64,000 bases of DNA from Dyadobacter flavalbus (GTDB taxonomy: Bacteria > Bacteroidota > Bacteroidia > Cytophagales > Spirosomataceae). Of this stretch, positions 53,065 to 62,811 are shown one piece after another. The notes below the pieces were generated by a model, which saw nothing but the letters and a program-made list of their open reading frames with translations, had not been told where the DNA came from and searched no databases. The translations under genes and the position numbers were made by a program. Position 1 is the stretch's first letter, and each line of letters opens with the position of its first letter. The stretch lies in contig NZ_VBSN01000031.1 of the NCBI RefSeq assembly GCF_006149045.1, forward strand, positions 1 to 64,000. The letters are read 5' to 3'.

Positions 53065-54723
53065 TTACTCTGCAATCAGCAACTTCACTACTTCCGTTTT
53101 GGTTTCTGACTGTATTTGCAGCATATGGACTCCTTTGCTGATGGCCAGATTTGAAATATCAATTTCTGCTTTTGACGCTGCAATGCTTTTCTCTACTATT
53201 CCGACGTGGATGCTTCTGCCCTGCTGATTGATGATGTTCAGGGAAATATTGCCGGTATGCTTCTCAGAAAATGTGATTGAAAACTGCCTTTGTACAGGAT
53301 TTGGGTAAATGACAGATTTTTCCTGTTTTGCTTCCAAAAATGAGACTGCACTTTCTGATTCCTGATTTATCCGCATATTGGAATTCACCGGACTATCCGT
53401 ATAGATAAGTAGCTGAGGCGGATTCAAGCTGTTTTCACGGCTGTTGTAATTGCTTCTGGTATCACGTGCAATCCATTCAAGTAACAGCGTAGCAATCCCG
53501 TCTCCGTTAATCTGCTGCTGAATAAATTCCGTTACATCCAGATCATGATATTTGGGATTGTCGGTCACAACAGTATGGCTGGAATAACCAGTTACATCCG
53601 TTGGCGCATTATTCCAGGTTATTTCATTTTCTGTCCAGCGGTCATCGTTTATACCCCTGACTATCAATCCACTACTGTACAGGCAATTACAAGAACCATA
53701 AATACGCAGTTTGGCGGAAGTAACCTGACCTAAACCTGCCAGTGAAAATTTAATGTATGCACGCGCTTTATTCTTACCGCTTTTCACAAAAAGCGAATCG
53801 GCAGAGCCGTAATTGGTGTCGGCATAATGATCGCTGCGTACATATGAATCGGCGATTGCGGGCAAGCTTACTTTGGTTATTCTGTTTGTCATCAGCACTT
53901 CAAGCGCAGCCAGCCGGGGAATATCCGCAGAACCCAAGTAGAAACGGATATTGATTACGCCGCTTGTTATTGTTACCGGAATCGTTACCTGCGTGGCTGT
54001 CATAGCTCCGCCCGCATGGGCAGTTATATCAAATTCATCAAGTTTCCGGACGTTATTGATATAGACATTAAACCGCCGTTGGCCTTTTCTTCCGCCCGGA
54101 GCGCCAAACCAGATTTCGGCAAAATGCAGCACCACATTATATTCTCCGTCCGGTACAGGCATCCGGTATGCAAATTCAGGAGAACTGCGGCCCGAACGGT
54201 AAAGTTCATCGTCCGTTGTGTTGAGGATATCGCCGTTTTTGATGGCACTGGTTCTTGGATTGGTTGCTGTAAAATATGCATCCGCCTTAAACTTCCGGCC
54301 GTCAGCCGTTATATAGTCCTTTCCTCCGGCATTGATACGGATGGTATCGTTTGCATATATATCCAGCACATTAATCGTTACCTGTTTTTCATCCGACAAT
54401 GCTTCCGGACTATCTTCTGTCACTTTAACACCAAAGGTAAAAACACCCGGAGTTTGCGGTGTCCATCTGAAACTGCCACCCCTGGGATCGATATAAGTTC
54501 CCGCCGGCGCATTAACCAGTGAATAAGTACGTCTTAAACTAACATTGGTAATAGCATCAGCATCGAAGACAACCGTGTGGCCTACAATGACCGTCCGCTT
54601 TCCGATATGTGCAAGAACCGGAGCCGCTGCCGCACCTGGCCATATACCGCATAAAGTAAAAAAAAGCAGTCCCGCAAGCAGTGAAGCCAGCCATTTTCTA
54701 CGTCCGACACGATCATTTGTCAT
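53065..54723 (-). CDS. Secreted malectin/DNRLRE-domain protein with T9SS sorting tail
   Basis: A 552-aa protein from ATG 54723, where a signal peptide (RRKWLASLLAGLLFFTLCGIW) begins; the frame is open to 54795. Domains: Ig/cadherin-like (APVLAHIG to TINVL, about 35-125), malectin (IRINAGGKDYITADGRKF onwards, about 130-280), a DNRLRE/CBM96-like beta-sandwich (about 285-440; IADSYVRSDHYADTNYG) and a T9SS type A tail (YPNPVQRQFS). The malectin domain and tail resemble those of the protein at 1-2174, so the two are probably paralogues. Likely a surface glycan-binding protein; no catalytic domain is seen. Confidence 0.85.
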   Translation of the reverse strand: MTNDRVGRRKWLASLLAGLLFFTLCGIWPGAAAAPVLAHIGKRTVIVGHTVVFDADAITNVSLRRTYSLVNAPAGTYIDPRGGSFRWTPQTPGVFTFGVKVTEDSPEALSDEKQVTINVLDIYANDTIRINAGGKDYITADGRKFKADAYFTATNPRTSAIKNGDILNTTDDELYRSGRSSPEFAYRMPVPDGEYNVVLHFAEIWFGAPGGRKGQRRFNVYINNVRKLDEFDITAHAGGAMTATQVTIPVTITSGVINIRFYLGSADIPRLAALEVLMTNRITKVSLPAIADSYVRSDHYADTNYGSADSLFVKSGKNKARAYIKFSLAGLGQVTSAKLRIYGSCNCLYSSGLIVRGINDDRWTENEITWNNAPTDVTGYSSHTVVTDNPKYHDLDVTEFIQQQINGDGIATLLLEWIARDTRSNYNSRENSLNPPQLLIYTDSPVNSNMRINQESESAVSFLEAKQEKSVIYPNPVQRQFSITFSEKHTGNISLNIINQQGRSIHVGIVEKSIAASKAEIDISNLAISKGVHMLQIQSETKTEVVKLLIAE

Positions 54724-55104
54724 TTTGAGGCATTGTAAAAACTGACTTGCAGCCTTTAAGAACAGATCAGGGCGATTGAGTAAAGTTATATTCATGATTT
54801 CAGGTAGCTTTAGAATGTTGCGTACTATTGTACAAGGTAAATCTTTCCACTCTATTTGTATGAATAAAGGAATATTTACTTACCAGCTACTTTTGCTATT
54901 AAATAATTATAAGCCAGTTATATAGCCGTGTAGGAATGATGGAACTTACAATTTGGTGGGAACCTGAAGTAAATGCAGGATTTGGCCAATGCAATAATTC
55001 ACTAAAAAATCACCTGCATTTAACTTCCGTTGTGAAAGTTAATTGCAGGTGATTTTAAAAGTGTAGATTAAATATTTCTCCTGAATCTTTGTTAAACAGA
55101 ATTC
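54724..55104. other. Gap between two T9SS-exported protein genes
   Basis: 381 bp, AT-rich, carrying the upstream region of the malectin/DNRLRE gene and the terminator hairpin of the 1514-aa protein gene. No further gene seen. Confidence 0.6.
55004..55056 (-). terminator. Long terminator hairpin of the 1514-aa protein gene
   Basis: A 21-bp stem with one mismatch (arms 55006-55026 and 55036-55056, core TCACCTGCA/TGCAGGTGA), 9-nt loop, about 50 nt past the stop. On the minus strand the stem ends in T residues. Confidence 0.8.
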
Positions 55105-58100
55105 CTATCTCGCAATAATGATTTTCTGAATCAAAACCGTTTGATCCGCTTTGGTCAGTTTCAGGAAATACAAGCCGGTTTGCAGCTTTCGGACATCTAC
55201 ATGCGGAGCCGGATTGTTGCCGGAATCAAATACCGGGATTGCGCTGCTGTTCAGGAGTTGTACGTTCCTTACATTTTTCCAGTCGTGATATTGAATGGTC
55301 AGCGTTTCGGAAACCGGATTCGGGAACATGACAAGCGATGCATCGGTTTCAAAAGTCAGATTTCGGATCTTGCTGAAAGTAAAGCTTCCGTCCGTGTCCA
55401 CCATTTTCAGCCTGTAAAGGTTTTCAGCGCCCAAAACCGGCTTTTCATGTACAAACTGATAATGAACCGAATCCTTGCTTTCTCCGCCTGCACCGATTAC
55501 TCCGAGTGTGTTCCAGGATTTGCCGTTGGTGCTATGCTGCATTTCGAAATGATCACTTCGGGTTTCCGATGCAGTTGTCCATTCAAGCAATGTCTTATTT
55601 TCCTGCTTCCGGGCTGAAAAACTTGCTAGCGTAACCGGCAGCGGAGGCGCCTCCGGCCCAATTACCATTTTGGAATGAACAATGGACGGCTTGTCTACCG
55701 TACCGGCTCCGCAGGCATTGTGCACGCTGAAAAGGCGGTAGTATACATCTGGCGATGCCTGATACAGCTCAACGACCTGTTTTGGCTCGGACGCATATAA
55801 TTCCTGTACACTCAGATCGGTGCCGATGCGGAACCTCCACGGCATGCTTCCTTCCAGTAAAACCGTAACTTTCGGGTTGCTGTTTTCATCAAAAACAACA
55901 TTTTCTGAGGCAAAGCGGGCGCGGGCTTTATGCATAATGCTAACAAAATCCTCGAATGCGCCTGCACTGGTATTAGCATCCGAAGCAACTACACGGATAC
56001 GGTACTGGGTCCCATCCGGGAGGTCGGAAGGAAGTATGGCGCTCAGCGGACTGGATGTGCCCGTTGTCGGGATATTCCGGAAATTCCTGCCCGTTAAGTC
56101 GGAAATCTGCACAGTCATTTTGTTTCCTGCCGTAAAGGTGCCGCTTGTCTTGTATCCAACAAGAATGGTGTCGCCTGTACAGGTTGCATTCTGCATCCGA
56201 TCATATATTTCGTTCACCGTTACACTTCGCGGACTGACCGGATTTACTTCCACTCTTGCCATGCCGGTTGCAATGCCGGCTCCGCATAAATTGTTAAGCG
56301 AAGTAATGGTATAATTGGTGGTGACGGTCGGCATAACCGTTATGAAGTCAACGGCACCCGGATATCCGCCTGCATTGCCTTTTGTTCCGTCAGACAGTAT
56401 GTAATTGATAAAAGAGTAACTGCCATTTACTGTAAGCAGTTGTATTTTCGCTTTTTCTCCTGCGTTGATCACCGTATTTCCACTGATGATTACCTCCGCT
56501 TTTTTGGTAACGCCCATATACATTGTTTCAGAAAGGCTATACTTACGGACTACGCACCGGAGCTGGTAACCGGATTCAGGCAGCGAAGCAGGCAGCTGTA
56601 ATGTCCTTGTACCTTTCAGAGTCCGTGTGGAATCCAGCAGGACACCTGTATTTTTCTTTATATCAAAAAGCTCGAACCGGATATAATCATCTGACAAATC
56701 CACATCTCCGGCAAGATTGTAAGTTACCGGTATGGTTGCACCTTCGCATAACAGGCTGGAGTTCACATTAAACCTGAGCAAAGGTGTGACTTTTACTTTC
56801 ACGCTGCCGGCAGCCGTTCCGTAACCGCAGGCATTTGAAACCGATTTTATCGAGTACTGTCCGCTTCTGACCGGCGTGATCCAGCGGGTACTCTCGTCAC
56901 CATATACGTTTTGAACTGAATTGTCTTCATTCACCAGTGTATAATTGGCTCCGCCGGTAAGTTTGGTTTTCAAATATATCTGTCCTCCGGCTTCAACGGT
57001 AACCAATCCGGACTCATTTTCGCTGCTGATCGTTGCCGTTGGCACTGCATTAACGGTTATCTGCATCGGATCGGTAGCAACTCCATCCGAGGACAATACC
57101 CGAACCAAATAATTTCCTGCCGCTGTGTTGGCCGGAATGGTTGTCTGTAAAATCCTGCTTTTTTCACCGCTTAACAATGTAACATAATCTGTGGTACCTG
57201 TTTTGGCCATCTGAAGTGAAAACGTTGCATTTACATCGTCCACGTCAAGCACAATAGAAAATGGAGTGCCTGCACAAAGCGGGTTGTAATACCCTGGATG
57301 CTGTATGGACATTTCATATGGCCGGGGCAGAATATAGGTTTTAAGGTTTACCGGAAAGGTACCGCATGCGTTGGAAACCGACTTGATCTCATATGCATTC
57401 ACCTTTCCGACAACCATATTCAGCGGTATGGAGGCAGAATAATATTCCTTGTTGTCCGCTGTTTTTGCTACACCGTTTTCCACGTAAGCAATGGACACTA
57501 CTTGGCCGCCTTGTGAATGGAGCCTGATGGAACCCGGGAGCTCATAGGAACGAATCACAGCAGGATTATCTTTGGTACCCTCCGGATAAATCGAAAAGTC
57601 ATGCGGCTTTGTTTGCACGCTGAACGTTTGCGACTGACTGAAAACAACAGGGTTCGTGGATGTGATGCGTATCCTGGCTTCGGGTGTATACTGGTCGGAG
57701 TTGATGCGGAACCTGTAAGTTCCGGGTTCTGTAACAATGCCGATTGTCTCATAATCGCAGCAGTTTGCGTGAGCCTGTACCAGATATTTATTTCCGCTGT
57801 TGAAATTGCCTGTTTTCCCAAAGGTAACTTCAATGCTGTCACCGCTGCAGACTGTTTTTTTAACAGGTTCTATAAACAGGCCCGTTTCGGCAGTCGGTAT
57901 AATCCGGAGCGGCAGGGAAGCCGGTTTGTCGTTTTTAAAACAACTGTTGCTGACCGATTTCAGCTGAAAATCAAGGTCCTGCTTCAGGTAGAAATTGATA
58001 CTGTAATCATATTCGTAGTTCACGTCGATTTTAAGTCCGTCTGCCTGTTCAACAACATAAGGCCCTCCACCGCGAAGCTGATTATACAAGGTCACGTTGG

Positions 58101-59649
58101 TCGGCTTGTCAAATGTGGTTACATTATTATCGGAATATAGAATGTCGGGCATACTCTGAATCTGGATATTATCGGCACGACGGGAAACAAGGCTTGGATT
58201 TTCTGTAACAATGGTATAACCCATATGTGCATATCCTCCGGCGCGCTGCGGAAAAACAAACTCGAGCTTGTCGCCCAGGCGTGTTGCCGGCAAACGCAGT
58301 TTTTCGGGCGTATAGTCGTTAACGGCTTCTATCCAGAACTTGGTTGCATCCGTAAATGCGGCATTGGACTGAAACTGTACCGAACCTTTGCTGCCGGCGC
58401 AGATCACGCTCCTTTTTTCAGTACCGGCAATCATGATTCCCGCATTCATTATGACTTTCACCGACTGGTTTCCGGTATAAGCAGGATTCTGGCAGCCAGT
58501 ACTCACAGATTTCACCGTATAAGTCGTTGTCTCGGCAGGTGTAAGTGTAAAACTGTTTGATCCCGGTTGGGAAAAAGTTTGTTTTGATCCGTCGCTCAGC
58601 TCAACCGTAAATGGCGGAATTCCCCGTACATTCAGTCCCAGCCAAACAGCCTCTCCAACCGTGGAGGTAAAACTCTGCGTGGTGAAAATGGCCTGAGGCT
58701 GCGGCCATACATAAAGGCGCAGTCGGGAAGTATTGTCGACAAGTGAAGGATTTTCAGTTACGATACTGGCTGTAAATTCCGAACTGTTCGACAAGCCGAA
58801 TGAATCAGGGAACTTTGCAACAACATAGCTTCCGTGACGTTCTGCCGGCACATCCACGTAAAAGCCTTTTTCATTATTGTAATTCAGCTTTGCAAAGCGC
58901 ATCTTGAAACGCGTTTGTGCAGTGAGCTCGGGACCTGCGGTGGAAAAGCTTAATTTTACCTCTGATCCCACGCAAACCGCTGTGGGCATCACAGAAATTG
59001 TCCGCAGTGAAGTTTTGTTCACAACCACTTTCACCTGTCCGGAAACCTGCATGGCCCCGCAACTGTTTTCCGCATGTACAATCGTATAAGCCTCCTGTCG
59101 TGTAACTGCAATATTCGAGATTGAATTGATTTCTGTCCACGAACCTGAAAAATCAATGCGTGTACTATCGTTCAGCGTAGCCCGTCCTGCACTTGTCGAA
59201 AAGCCACGGAGCCGTATGGGCAATGGATCAAATTCATTCAGCGTATCTGCACCGGAAGGTGAGCTCAGGATTACATTTCCTTTACTGAATACTTCAAAAC
59301 CGTAATTTGTCCATCCGCTCTGTGTTTTGGGAGCAGTAGTAACAACTCGGAACTTGACGGACGGATTGAGGTAGCGGCTTGCATCCGTAAAGGTAAATTT
59401 CAGATAACCCTCAGAAAGTACAGCCGGTATAACAGCAATTTCCTTGTTTGTATCGTAATTCCTGACCTGAATGGAAAACTTGTTTTCGGCACTAAACTGA
59501 CCTTTGATCGTCACAGGAAGCGAATATGGTGCGTCCACACACGCTTTCCATTCCATCCGTTCACTGATCATGGAAATGGAAGGGGTTTGTGCAAAAAGGG
59601 TATGCATGCCCAATGAGCATGCCAAAAGCAGCGTAAAGAATTTAAACAT
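55105..59649 (-). CDS. Large secreted seven-repeat beta-sandwich protein with T9SS sorting tail
   Basis: A 1514-aa protein with signal peptide (ends LFAQ, about 20). Seven units of about 184 residues start at conserved cysteines: Cys37, 226, 417, 601, 792, 968 and 1157 (periods 189, 191, 184, 191, 176, 189). Each begins with a C-x-G-like motif plus an Ig-like strand set and most end in a KSVSNACG-type segment, so a second Cys pairs in the same unit. After about 1370 comes a fibronectin-like domain (TLLEWTTASETRSDHFEMQHS), then a type A sorting tail (MFPNPVSETLTIQY). This layout suggests an adhesin or surface-layer fibre; no enzyme motif is seen. The function is unknown. Confidence 0.85.
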   Translation of the reverse strand: MFKFFTLLLACSLGMHTLFAQTPSISMISERMEWKACVDAPYSLPVTIKGQFSAENKFSIQVRNYDTNKEIAVIPAVLSEGYLKFTFTDASRYLNPSVKFRVVTTAPKTQSGWTNYGFEVFSKGNVILSSPSGADTLNEFDPLPIRLRGFSTSAGRATLNDSTRIDFSGSWTEINSISNIAVTRQEAYTIVHAENSCGAMQVSGQVKVVVNKTSLRTISVMPTAVCVGSEVKLSFSTAGPELTAQTRFKMRFAKLNYNNEKGFYVDVPAERHGSYVVAKFPDSFGLSNSSEFTASIVTENPSLVDNTSRLRLYVWPQPQAIFTTQSFTSTVGEAVWLGLNVRGIPPFTVELSDGSKQTFSQPGSNSFTLTPAETTTYTVKSVSTGCQNPAYTGNQSVKVIMNAGIMIAGTEKRSVICAGSKGSVQFQSNAAFTDATKFWIEAVNDYTPEKLRLPATRLGDKLEFVFPQRAGGYAHMGYTIVTENPSLVSRRADNIQIQSMPDILYSDNNVTTFDKPTNVTLYNQLRGGGPYVVEQADGLKIDVNYEYDYSINFYLKQDLDFQLKSVSNSCFKNDKPASLPLRIIPTAETGLFIEPVKKTVCSGDSIEVTFGKTGNFNSGNKYLVQAHANCCDYETIGIVTEPGTYRFRINSDQYTPEARIRITSTNPVVFSQSQTFSVQTKPHDFSIYPEGTKDNPAVIRSYELPGSIRLHSQGGQVVSIAYVENGVAKTADNKEYYSASIPLNMVVGKVNAYEIKSVSNACGTFPVNLKTYILPRPYEMSIQHPGYYNPLCAGTPFSIVLDVDDVNATFSLQMAKTGTTDYVTLLSGEKSRILQTTIPANTAAGNYLVRVLSSDGVATDPMQITVNAVPTATISSENESGLVTVEAGGQIYLKTKLTGGANYTLVNEDNSVQNVYGDESTRWITPVRSGQYSIKSVSNACGYGTAAGSVKVKVTPLLRFNVNSSLLCEGATIPVTYNLAGDVDLSDDYIRFELFDIKKNTGVLLDSTRTLKGTRTLQLPASLPESGYQLRCVVRKYSLSETMYMGVTKKAEVIISGNTVINAGEKAKIQLLTVNGSYSFINYILSDGTKGNAGGYPGAVDFITVMPTVTTNYTITSLNNLCGAGIATGMARVEVNPVSPRSVTVNEIYDRMQNATCTGDTILVGYKTSGTFTAGNKMTVQISDLTGRNFRNIPTTGTSSPLSAILPSDLPDGTQYRIRVVASDANTSAGAFEDFVSIMHKARARFASENVVFDENSNPKVTVLLEGSMPWRFRIGTDLSVQELYASEPKQVVELYQASPDVYYRLFSVHNACGAGTVDKPSIVHSKMVIGPEAPPLPVTLASFSARKQENKTLLEWTTASETRSDHFEMQHSTNGKSWNTLGVIGAGGESKDSVHYQFVHEKPVLGAENLYRLKMVDTDGSFTFSKIRNLTFETDASLVMFPNPVSETLTIQYHDWKNVRNVQLLNSSAIPVFDSGNNPAPHVDVRKLQTGLYFLKLTKADQTVLIQKIIIAR

Positions 59650-59850
59650 GTTGAGGAGGGTAAAATATTTGCCAAATATAGCAATTATGCAATACGGTAA
59701 TCCGGAGAATGCTGCAATTATTCTTTGTTAAACCTTATGTACAAGTATTTTATGCGTTTAATTTTGAAACTGTACCAACTATTGCTCGTCATGCCTTTCC
59801 AAGTATTTTTATATTTATCAGCTCGGATGATACCGTGTAAGTTTACTGTT

Positions 59851-59886
59851 CTAAAAAAAATCATCCTGCCTTAGCGGACAGGATGA
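59851..59886 (-). terminator. Terminator of the SDR gene
   Basis: On the minus strand, TCATCCTG / CAGGATGA (59861-59868, 59879-59886) is followed by eight T. It begins 29 nt past the SDR stop at 59915. Confidence 0.8.
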
Positions 59887-59914
59887 ATCAGAAGAGCTTC
59901 CATAACTTGTAACA

Positions 59915-60718
59915 TTATTCTTTTTTACTTTCATCCACCGGTTCCATCATTTTGTGCATGTTGGAAGCCACCATGGTATCCGGCATCATGTGGCTGGATG
60001 CAACCATTGCCTTGTTCATGAGCCCGGAAATAATCTTGTCCTTGCCGGCCATCAATGCCTCGTAACCGTCTTTTGCGACCTTGGCAGGATCTGCAAGGCT
60101 GCCTTCTTTTACCATTTTGGCATTTTCCTGATCTGCTTTCCTGAAGAAATCCGTATCTGTTACGCCCGGGAGCAACAAGGTCAGTGTCACATTGGTATCC
60201 TTCACCTCTTCGCGTACAGCTTCCGTAAAGGAAGTTACAAAAGCTTTGGTTGCATGGTACACGGATTGTAACGGGCCGGGCATCTCGCCTCCGATCGACG
60301 ACACATTCAGTATTTTCCCTTCATTTCGTACGACCATTTCTTTCAGGAAACATTTGGTCAGCGCGACGTACGCACCGATGTTCAGCTGGATAATATCAAG
60401 CTCGCGGTTGATATCCGTTTCAATAAACTCGCCGTACTGTCCTTGTCCGGCATCGTTGACAAGCACATTCACGACAATGCCGCGCCTGGAAACTTCATCA
60501 TACAGCTCAAACGGAGCCTCTCTTTTGAACAGATCCTTGGCAATTGCAACCACTTCAACCCCGTACTGCTGATGCAGTTCGGAAGCTGTGCGTTCAAGTT
60601 CATCCTGATTGCGGGAAACAATTACGAGATTGTACTTTTCATTTGCGAACAATTTTGCGAGTTCAAGTCCGATACCGCTTGTAGCGCCGGTAACAAGCGC
60701 ATATTGTTGATTTGACAT
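59915..60718 (-). CDS. Short-chain dehydrogenase/reductase
   Basis: A 267-aa cytoplasmic SDR: cofactor motif LVTGATSGIGLELA (8-21), basic residue after strand 2 (VSRNQDELE) suggesting NADP(H), NDAG, and the catalytic Ser in NVSSIGGEMPG with Tyr-x3-Lys (YHATK). It resembles the DltE/YqjQ-type group of ketoreductases, whose physiological substrates are mostly unknown. Single gene with its own terminator. Confidence 0.9.
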   Translation of the reverse strand: MSNQQYALVTGATSGIGLELAKLFANEKYNLVIVSRNQDELERTASELHQQYGVEVVAIAKDLFKREAPFELYDEVSRRGIVVNVLVNDAGQGQYGEFIETDINRELDIIQLNIGAYVALTKCFLKEMVVRNEGKILNVSSIGGEMPGPLQSVYHATKAFVTSFTEAVREEVKDTNVTLTLLLPGVTDTDFFRKADQENAKMVKEGSLADPAKVAKDGYEALMAGKDKIISGLMNKAMVASSHMMPDTMVASNMHKMMEPVDESKKE

Positions 60719-60813
60719 AGCCTTTAAGTTTTTTGATTCCGCGCTATGTCTATATTTCCGTGCCAGTTCCGGGTTCCGGACGCATTTGGCCGTAAATTTC
60801 CAATTTTAAATTT

Positions 60814-62652
60814 TTAATCCGCCAAGGTGCCGCTGCCGGAATGCAGCGCAGTGTTTTTCCGCATGCTTGATCCTTCGGGCGGATAAGGAATGGTGTCTTT
60901 CAGGCTCTGGATTTTTTCCGGATCAAATGCAGGAATGGAAAGCGCCTCGGCATCTCTCCACTGACGAACCTGATCGGCGGCTTCTGTGGCAAGTTCACTG
61001 GATAAACCCTGATCTTTGGAATAATAGATTGTCTGCGACGGAAGTGCAAAACCCGTTCCGCTTCTGGCAATAACTTCCATCATCCGCAAAAGCAGATCTT
61101 CCTGAATGCCAAGAAACTGGTCAAAATCGGCAACGTCTATGTAAGCGTAAACTTCCAGTTTGAACGCGTCATTACCGACTTCAATAAAGCGCACGCGGGC
61201 TGGCGACGGACTGACTTTAGGATGAGCATACAAAATGGTGCGCAGCTCCACCAGCAGGTAGCGGATCTGGTCCGGTGTTGTTTCCATTCTGAGCCGGAAC
61301 ACGGGATGAAACCAGAATTTTTCCCTGTGCGCAAAGTTTTCGATTTTCAATGAAGCCAGTTCGCCGTTCGGAATGCTTACAATGGTGCGTTCGTTTGTTC
61401 TTACGCGCGTGGCCCGCATCCCGATCTGCTCGATCGTGCCGTCGATGTCTCCTACTTTACAGTAATCTCCTACGCGCACCGGCTGATCGGCAATCAAGGT
61501 TACACTTCCGATGAAGTTCTCGACCGTTTTCTGGGTTCCGAGAGCAAGCGCGATCCCTCCTATTCCCAGTGCAGCCAGTCCGGTGGTGACATCAAACCCG
61601 AAAGTATCCAGAATAAAAATAATCCCGAACACGATAATAGCCACTTTTAATGACCTTCGCAAAAACAGTATTGCAGAAATCGCCGCCTGGTTTTTGCGGC
61701 TGGCCAGTGTCTTTTCACTAATGCTGCTGATGACATTGATCAGTTCCCATACCAGCAGAAGAACGGCCACGATCCCGACAATCAGCGTAAGATTACCAAA
61801 CCATTGCCGCACCACGATGGAGATTCCGGCCTTCCGGCTGCAAAAAACAAACAGCCATACGGCCAGATACAAACGCAGCGGCAGCGAAAACGCCCTGATT
61901 ATTCCGGAAAGCGGATCTTGTCCGGCCTTGTAGTACACCAACGGTATCAGGCGTAAAACGAGGTTGGTCAGCAGTGACGCAACCATAAATGCAAGAACAA
62001 CCAGCAGCAGCATGGCCAGCCAGTGCGCTACAGGCACACCGCCCCATTCATTGTCTTCCAGCACCTTTGGCGCTAGTTTACTCAGCAGCGTACTTGTTTC
62101 TATTTTTGTTGAATCCAGCGGAACCCGTTCAATGGTCTGCGTTGAGAAAACCCATAACGGGTTTCCGGCAGCATCCTTGATACTTTCGAGGATGAGGTCA
62201 ACGGATTCATTGTTGACTTTGACCGCACCGATCCGGTCAAGGTTCGGTCCCAGATCGTCATCCTTTTTTCCTTCATAATCGTCGCTGATCCAGGAATACG
62301 GATAAATATTGCCGTTTACTTCAAGCAATACTTTCAATGCCCGGGCCTGCTTCACCCGGTCCTGCTTCTTTTGGATGGCCGGATCGCGCCGGAGATATAA
62401 AGCTGCTTTCTGAAAATCACCCTGTGCCGCTGCCCTTAGGAAACCGTCTACGGTTCCGCGCGGGGTACGTCTGCCCAGAGAATCGGGCGGATATACAACA
62501 GCTCTGGCTTCTGCTCCTTTGGATGTATCGGCTGAACTTGCAGGCAATTGCCCGTATGTATATGCTCCTGAAAGCAGGAAAACAAGTGCCCAGAGCCAAA
62601 CGGAGCACAGAATTTGAAGACTTTGATATTTTTGAAATTTGTTAACTGCCAT
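60814..62652 (-). CDS. MscS-family mechanosensitive channel with large periplasmic N-terminal domain
   Basis: A 612-aa protein. Start placed at ATG 62652, where a signal/TM segment (LQILCSVWLWALVFLLSG) begins; the frame is open to 62733. Residues about 50-200 form a soluble, presumably periplasmic, domain (RGTVDGFLRAAAQGDFQKAALYL). Then come about five TM helices, the pore-lining helix GLAALGIGGIALALGTQKTVENFIGSV and the MscS beta domain (QPVRVGDYCKVGDIDGTIEQIGMRATRVRT). Similar long MscS relatives protect against osmotic down-shock. Single gene. Confidence 0.93.
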   Translation of the reverse strand: MAVNKFQKYQSLQILCSVWLWALVFLLSGAYTYGQLPASSADTSKGAEARAVVYPPDSLGRRTPRGTVDGFLRAAAQGDFQKAALYLRRDPAIQKKQDRVKQARALKVLLEVNGNIYPYSWISDDYEGKKDDDLGPNLDRIGAVKVNNESVDLILESIKDAAGNPLWVFSTQTIERVPLDSTKIETSTLLSKLAPKVLEDNEWGGVPVAHWLAMLLLVVLAFMVASLLTNLVLRLIPLVYYKAGQDPLSGIIRAFSLPLRLYLAVWLFVFCSRKAGISIVVRQWFGNLTLIVGIVAVLLLVWELINVISSISEKTLASRKNQAAISAILFLRRSLKVAIIVFGIIFILDTFGFDVTTGLAALGIGGIALALGTQKTVENFIGSVTLIADQPVRVGDYCKVGDIDGTIEQIGMRATRVRTNERTIVSIPNGELASLKIENFAHREKFWFHPVFRLRMETTPDQIRYLLVELRTILYAHPKVSPSPARVRFIEVGNDAFKLEVYAYIDVADFDQFLGIQEDLLLRMMEVIARSGTGFALPSQTIYYSKDQGLSSELATEAADQVRQWRDAEALSIPAFDPEKIQSLKDTIPYPPEGSSMRKNTALHSGSGTLAD

Positions 62653-62811
62653 GGATTCGTAATCTGGATTAAGCTTAGTTATGCTGGATTCGCCCTGCAA
62701 TAACAATGCCGCTTCCTGAAAAGCAAGTGACAAAATTCATGGATACGAAGAATGGAGAACGTCGTGCCGCATACTTGCATGACCTTGAAATGTACACCGC
62801 AAGATGGCTTG

